7,808 bases of DNA from Thioalkalivibrio sp. (GTDB lineage: Bacteria > Pseudomonadota > Gammaproteobacteria > Ectothiorhodospirales > Ectothiorhodospiraceae), in the NCBI GenBank assembly GCA_003563455.1, contig PWRV01000246.1, forward strand, positions 1 through 7,808, in the 5' to 3' direction. The translations under genes and the position numbers were made by a program. Shown piece by piece: positions 6,108 through 7,808 of this stretch (position 1 is the first letter of the stretch; every line of letters starts with the position of its first letter). Below the pieces are notes generated by a model. The model was not told where the DNA came from, did no database searches, and was given only the letters and a program-made list of their open reading frames with translations.

Positions 6108-7505
6108 ATGGCGGCTACCGAAACGCACATCGAAAACCGGACCTACGACGAAATCGAGGTCGGCGACACCGCGACACTCGAGCGGCGCCTGACAATGGAG
6201 GACGTAAAGCTCTTCGCGGTGATGTCGGGGGACGTGAACCCTGCACATGTGGACGAGGACTTCGCGAAGAGCAGCCGCTTCCAGGAGATCATCGCCCACG
6301 GCATGTGGGGCGGTGCGCTGATCTCGACATTGCTGGGCACGGAGTTGCCCGGCCCCGGGACGATCTACCTCGGCCAGACGCTGCGGTTCAAGAAGCCCGT
6401 GGTGCTCGGCGACATACTCACGGTCACGGTCGAGGCCACCGAAAAGGACGACGAAAAGAAGCGCATCCGCTTCCACTGCCGCTGCGAGAATCAGGAAGGC
6501 AAGACGGTCATCGAGGGAGACGCGGACGTCCTTGCACCCACGGACAAGGTCAAGCGCCCGCGGACGCTGATGCCCCAGGTGCGCATGGCCGAGCGCGCCC
6601 ATCTGCACGAGCTTCTGGAGGCGGCCTCGAGTCCGGAGCCGCTGCCGACAGCGATCGTGCATCCGGTCGATCCGCATTCCCTGAAGGGCGCGCTGCAGGC
6701 CGCGAGCAAGGAACTGATCATCCCGGTGCTGGTCGGGCCGGAGGACCGCATCCGGCAGGCCGCAGAGGAAGCGGAGGTGGACATCTCCGACTTCCAGCTG
6801 ATCTCCACCAAACACAGCCACGAGGCGGCCGAGCGCTCCGTCGAACTGGCCCGCGAGGGCAAGGTCGGGGCGCTGATGAAGGGCAGCCTGCACACCGATG
6901 AACTGCTGCGCGCGACACTGCACAAGGAAAGGGGACTGCGGACCGAGCGCCGTCTGAGCCACGTGATGGCGTTCGACGTGCCGACCTACCCGCGCCCGCT
7001 GTTCATCACCGACGCCGCGATCAACATCTATCCGACCCTGGAACACAAGGCCGACATCGTCCGCAACGCGATCGAACTCGCCCATGCGATCGATATCGAG
7101 GAACCCCGCGTCGCGATCCTGTCCGCGGTCGAGACGGTGAATCCGAAGCTCTCGTCGACGGTGGAGGCTGCTGCCCTGTGCAAGATGGCGGAGCGCGGTC
7201 AGATCAAGGGCGGCTTCCTCGACGGACCGCTCGCCTTCGACAACGCGATCTCGGAGAGTGCCGCCCGCACCAAGGACATCAAATCCGAGGTCGCCGGCCG
7301 GGCCGACATCCTGGTCGCACCGGATGTCGAGGCCGCCAACATGCTGATGAAGCAGCTGACCTACCTCGCCGATGCCACCGGTGCCGGCGTCGTCGTCGGC
7401 GCCCGCGTCCCGATCATGCTCACCAGCCGCGCCGACGACGCCCTGACCCGCATGGCCTCCTGCGCCCTCGCCCTGCTCCTGGCCGAGTACCAGAGCCGCC
7501 ATTAG
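6108..7505 (+). CDS. Fusion of MaoC-type enoyl hydratase and Ptb-like phosphate acyltransferase
   Basis: Encodes 465 residues with two domains. Residues about 10-145 are a MaoC/PhaJ-like hot-dog (R)-specific enoyl-CoA hydratase: the catalytic pair Asp42 and His47 (Asp-x4-His in SGDVNPAHVDEDF) is present, as are AHGM (63-66) and GTIYLGQTLRFKKPV (84-98). Residues about 165-465 are a phosphate acetyl/butyryltransferase: MKGSLHTDELLRA (257-269), VETVNPKLSSTVEAA (341-355), DGPLAFDNAIS (372-382) and a late TSRADD (439-444). The DGPLxxDNAxS motif is the form I know from phosphotransbutyrylase, not the DGELQFDAA form of acetate Pta. The fusion is a known family, commonly named bifunctional enoyl-CoA hydratase/phosphate acetyltransferase. 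The start has no clear Shine-Dalgarno sequence and lies 3 bases after the FabI stop, so translation is probably coupled. It would make acyl phosphate from acyl-CoA; no acyl kinase gene is in the window. Confidence 0.92.
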   Translation: MAATETHIENRTYDEIEVGDTATLERRLTMEDVKLFAVMSGDVNPAHVDEDFAKSSRFQEIIAHGMWGGALISTLLGTELPGPGTIYLGQTLRFKKPVVLGDILTVTVEATEKDDEKKRIRFHCRCENQEGKTVIEGDADVLAPTDKVKRPRTLMPQVRMAERAHLHELLEAASSPEPLPTAIVHPVDPHSLKGALQAASKELIIPVLVGPEDRIRQAAEEAEVDISDFQLISTKHSHEAAERSVELAREGKVGALMKGSLHTDELLRATLHKERGLRTERRLSHVMAFDVPTYPRPLFITDAAINIYPTLEHKADIVRNAIELAHAIDIEEPRVAILSAVETVNPKLSSTVEAAALCKMAERGQIKGGFLDGPLAFDNAISESAARTKDIKSEVAGRADILVAPDVEAANMLMKQLTYLADATGAGVVVGARVPIMLTSRADDALTRMASCALALLLAEYQSRH

Positions 7506-7522
7506 ACGTGTGCCAGGACACT

Positions 7523-7603
7523 AGGGAAACGCTGATTTATCGGCGTTTCCCTGCGGCACAGGGAAGTGCCGCCAGAATCAACCACCGCAGATGGTTGATT
7601 CTG
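7523..7603. repeat. Three abutting perfect or near-perfect hairpins
   Basis: Hairpin 1 pairs 7523-7535 with 7540-7552: ten perfect pairs (AGGGAAACGC with GCGTTTCCCT), then T-G, G-C and A-T around a TTTA loop. Hairpin 2 pairs GCGGCAC (7553-7559) with GTGCCGC (7566-7572) around the loop AGGGAA. Hairpin 3 pairs CAGAATCAACCA (7573-7584) with TGGTTGATTCTG (7592-7603), a perfect 12-bp stem with a 7-base loop. No base separates the three, so they could stack into one long structure or fold on either strand. Confidence 0.85.
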
Positions 7604-7609
7604 AAGCAA

Positions 7610-7671
7610 GCTGCAAATCACATTTGCAGCGCAGCGTGCGCTGAGAAAGCCAGGATGGCTTTATTCAGCGC
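7610..7671. repeat. Two further hairpins in the right half of the element
   Basis: Hairpin 4 pairs GCTGCAAAT (7610-7618) with ATTTGCAGC (7622-7630) around CAC. Hairpin 5 is composite: GCGCTGA (7638-7644) pairs with TCAGCGC (7665-7671), and inside it AAAGCCA (7646-7652) pairs with TGGCTTT (7656-7662) around GGA, with a small 1-by-2 internal loop. The outer arm of hairpin 5 is part of the right terminal repeat. No T-run follows, so neither is a standard intrinsic terminator, though either may block 3' exonucleases. Confidence 0.8.
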
Positions 7672-7678
7672 TTCCCTA

Positions 7679-7808
7679 ATGGGCCATGCGATACACTGGA
7701 GCCCTGTCCACCCCAAGGGTCTTGTGGCGCCACGCGCGGACGCCTCCGGAATGCGGATACGCGAGCAGGCCGTGACCAGCGCCGTGGCGGCACGACCCCA
7801 TCAACAGG
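7679..7808 (+). other. Right-edge flank with a possible truncated gene start
   Basis: After the hairpin element 130 bases remain. An open frame begins with ATG at 7679 and runs without a stop to the window edge (43 codons, protein rich in Ala, Arg, His and Pro); a second in-frame ATG lies at 7751 (MRIREQAVTSAV...). Neither has a convincing ribosome binding site. TACACT at 7692-7697 could be a -10 box, without a recognisable -35. The minus strand also has two open frames here that stop at the edge of the element. None is strong enough to call a gene; the next gene may begin just beyond the window. Confidence 0.2.

Larger units (their letters stand above)
7522..7678. mobile_element. 157-bp MITE-like element made of serial hairpins
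   Basis: A noncoding block starting 17 bp after the stop codon of the fusion gene. Its ends are inverted repeats: left TAGGGAAACGCTGA (7522-7535), right, read in reverse complement, TAGGGAAGCGCTGA (7678-7665), 13 of 14 identical. Between them are five consecutive hairpins covering about 136 of 157 bases. The block is visibly richer in A and T than the genes. Terminal inverted repeats with no coding capacity suggest a miniature inverted-repeat element moved by a transposase in trans, or a REP/ERIC-type intergenic repeat. Outside the TA shared by both ends I see no longer target duplication (flanks ACAC and ATGG). Only one copy is in the window, so mobility is inferred. I cannot assign the ends to an IS family. 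Confidence 0.6.

Noticed and set aside
6051..7502. A 483-codon open frame antisense to the hydratase-acyltransferase fusion
   Set aside because: Composition is Asp/Arg/His/Gly-rich without a domain; it lies exactly opposite a well-recognised two-domain enzyme.
7523..7552. Intrinsic terminator of the FabI operon
   Set aside because: The stem is strong, but it is followed by GCGGCAC and not by a T-run.
7522..7678. Integron attC site or CRISPR array as an explanation of the repeats
   Set aside because: The ends do not show the RYYYAAC/GTTRRRY core sites of attC, and there are no equal direct repeats with unique spacers.

Overview
The window is GC-rich and densely coding (five convincing genes, four on the + strand) and reads as a Gammaproteobacterium. 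The reasons are an AcrB-type RND pump with its periplasmic adaptor, a Sec-exported periplasmic protein, a FabI-type enoyl reductase, strong GC bias, and sigma70-like -10 elements of the TATAAT and TGCTAAGCT kind. A finer placement, for example among halo- or thio-alkaliphilic Chromatiales, is only an impression.

Left part (1-776): a divergent (minus-strand) gene encodes a secreted, Gln/Glu/Arg-rich, all-helical protein of unknown function with an excellent ribosome binding site. Between it and the next gene lie 233 bp with putative promoters for both directions and a leader of alternating CGGGG/CCCCG blocks that can form mutually exclusive hairpins.

Middle (777-5208): a two-gene operon of RND periplasmic adaptor and RND inner-membrane permease, 7 bp apart. 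No outer-membrane factor gene is present, so the pump would borrow a TolC-like channel encoded elsewhere. The permease keeps one of the two TM4 aspartates known from AcrB and has Asn in place of the second Asp and of the TM10 Lys.

Right part (5209-7505): a second two-gene operon. A FabI-family enoyl reductase is followed after 3 bp by a fusion of a MaoC/PhaJ-like (R)-specific enoyl hydratase with a phosphate acyltransferase. The transferase half carries Ptb-like (phosphotransbutyrylase) signatures although this fusion family is usually called a phosphate acetyltransferase. Together the three activities could turn 3-hydroxyacyl or enoyl thioesters into saturated acyl thioesters and then acyl phosphates. 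The partner kinase (AckA/Buk type) is not in the window. An 8-bp inverted repeat brackets the presumed promoter of this operon.

End (7506-7808): 17 bp after the last stop codon sits a 157-bp noncoding element with 14-bp terminal inverted repeats (13 of 14 identical), almost completely made of five consecutive hairpins (stems 7-14 bp). It looks like a MITE-type or REP/ERIC-type element and is the most unusual object in the window. The remaining 130 bp hold only a short open frame that may be the beginning of a gene cut by the window edge.
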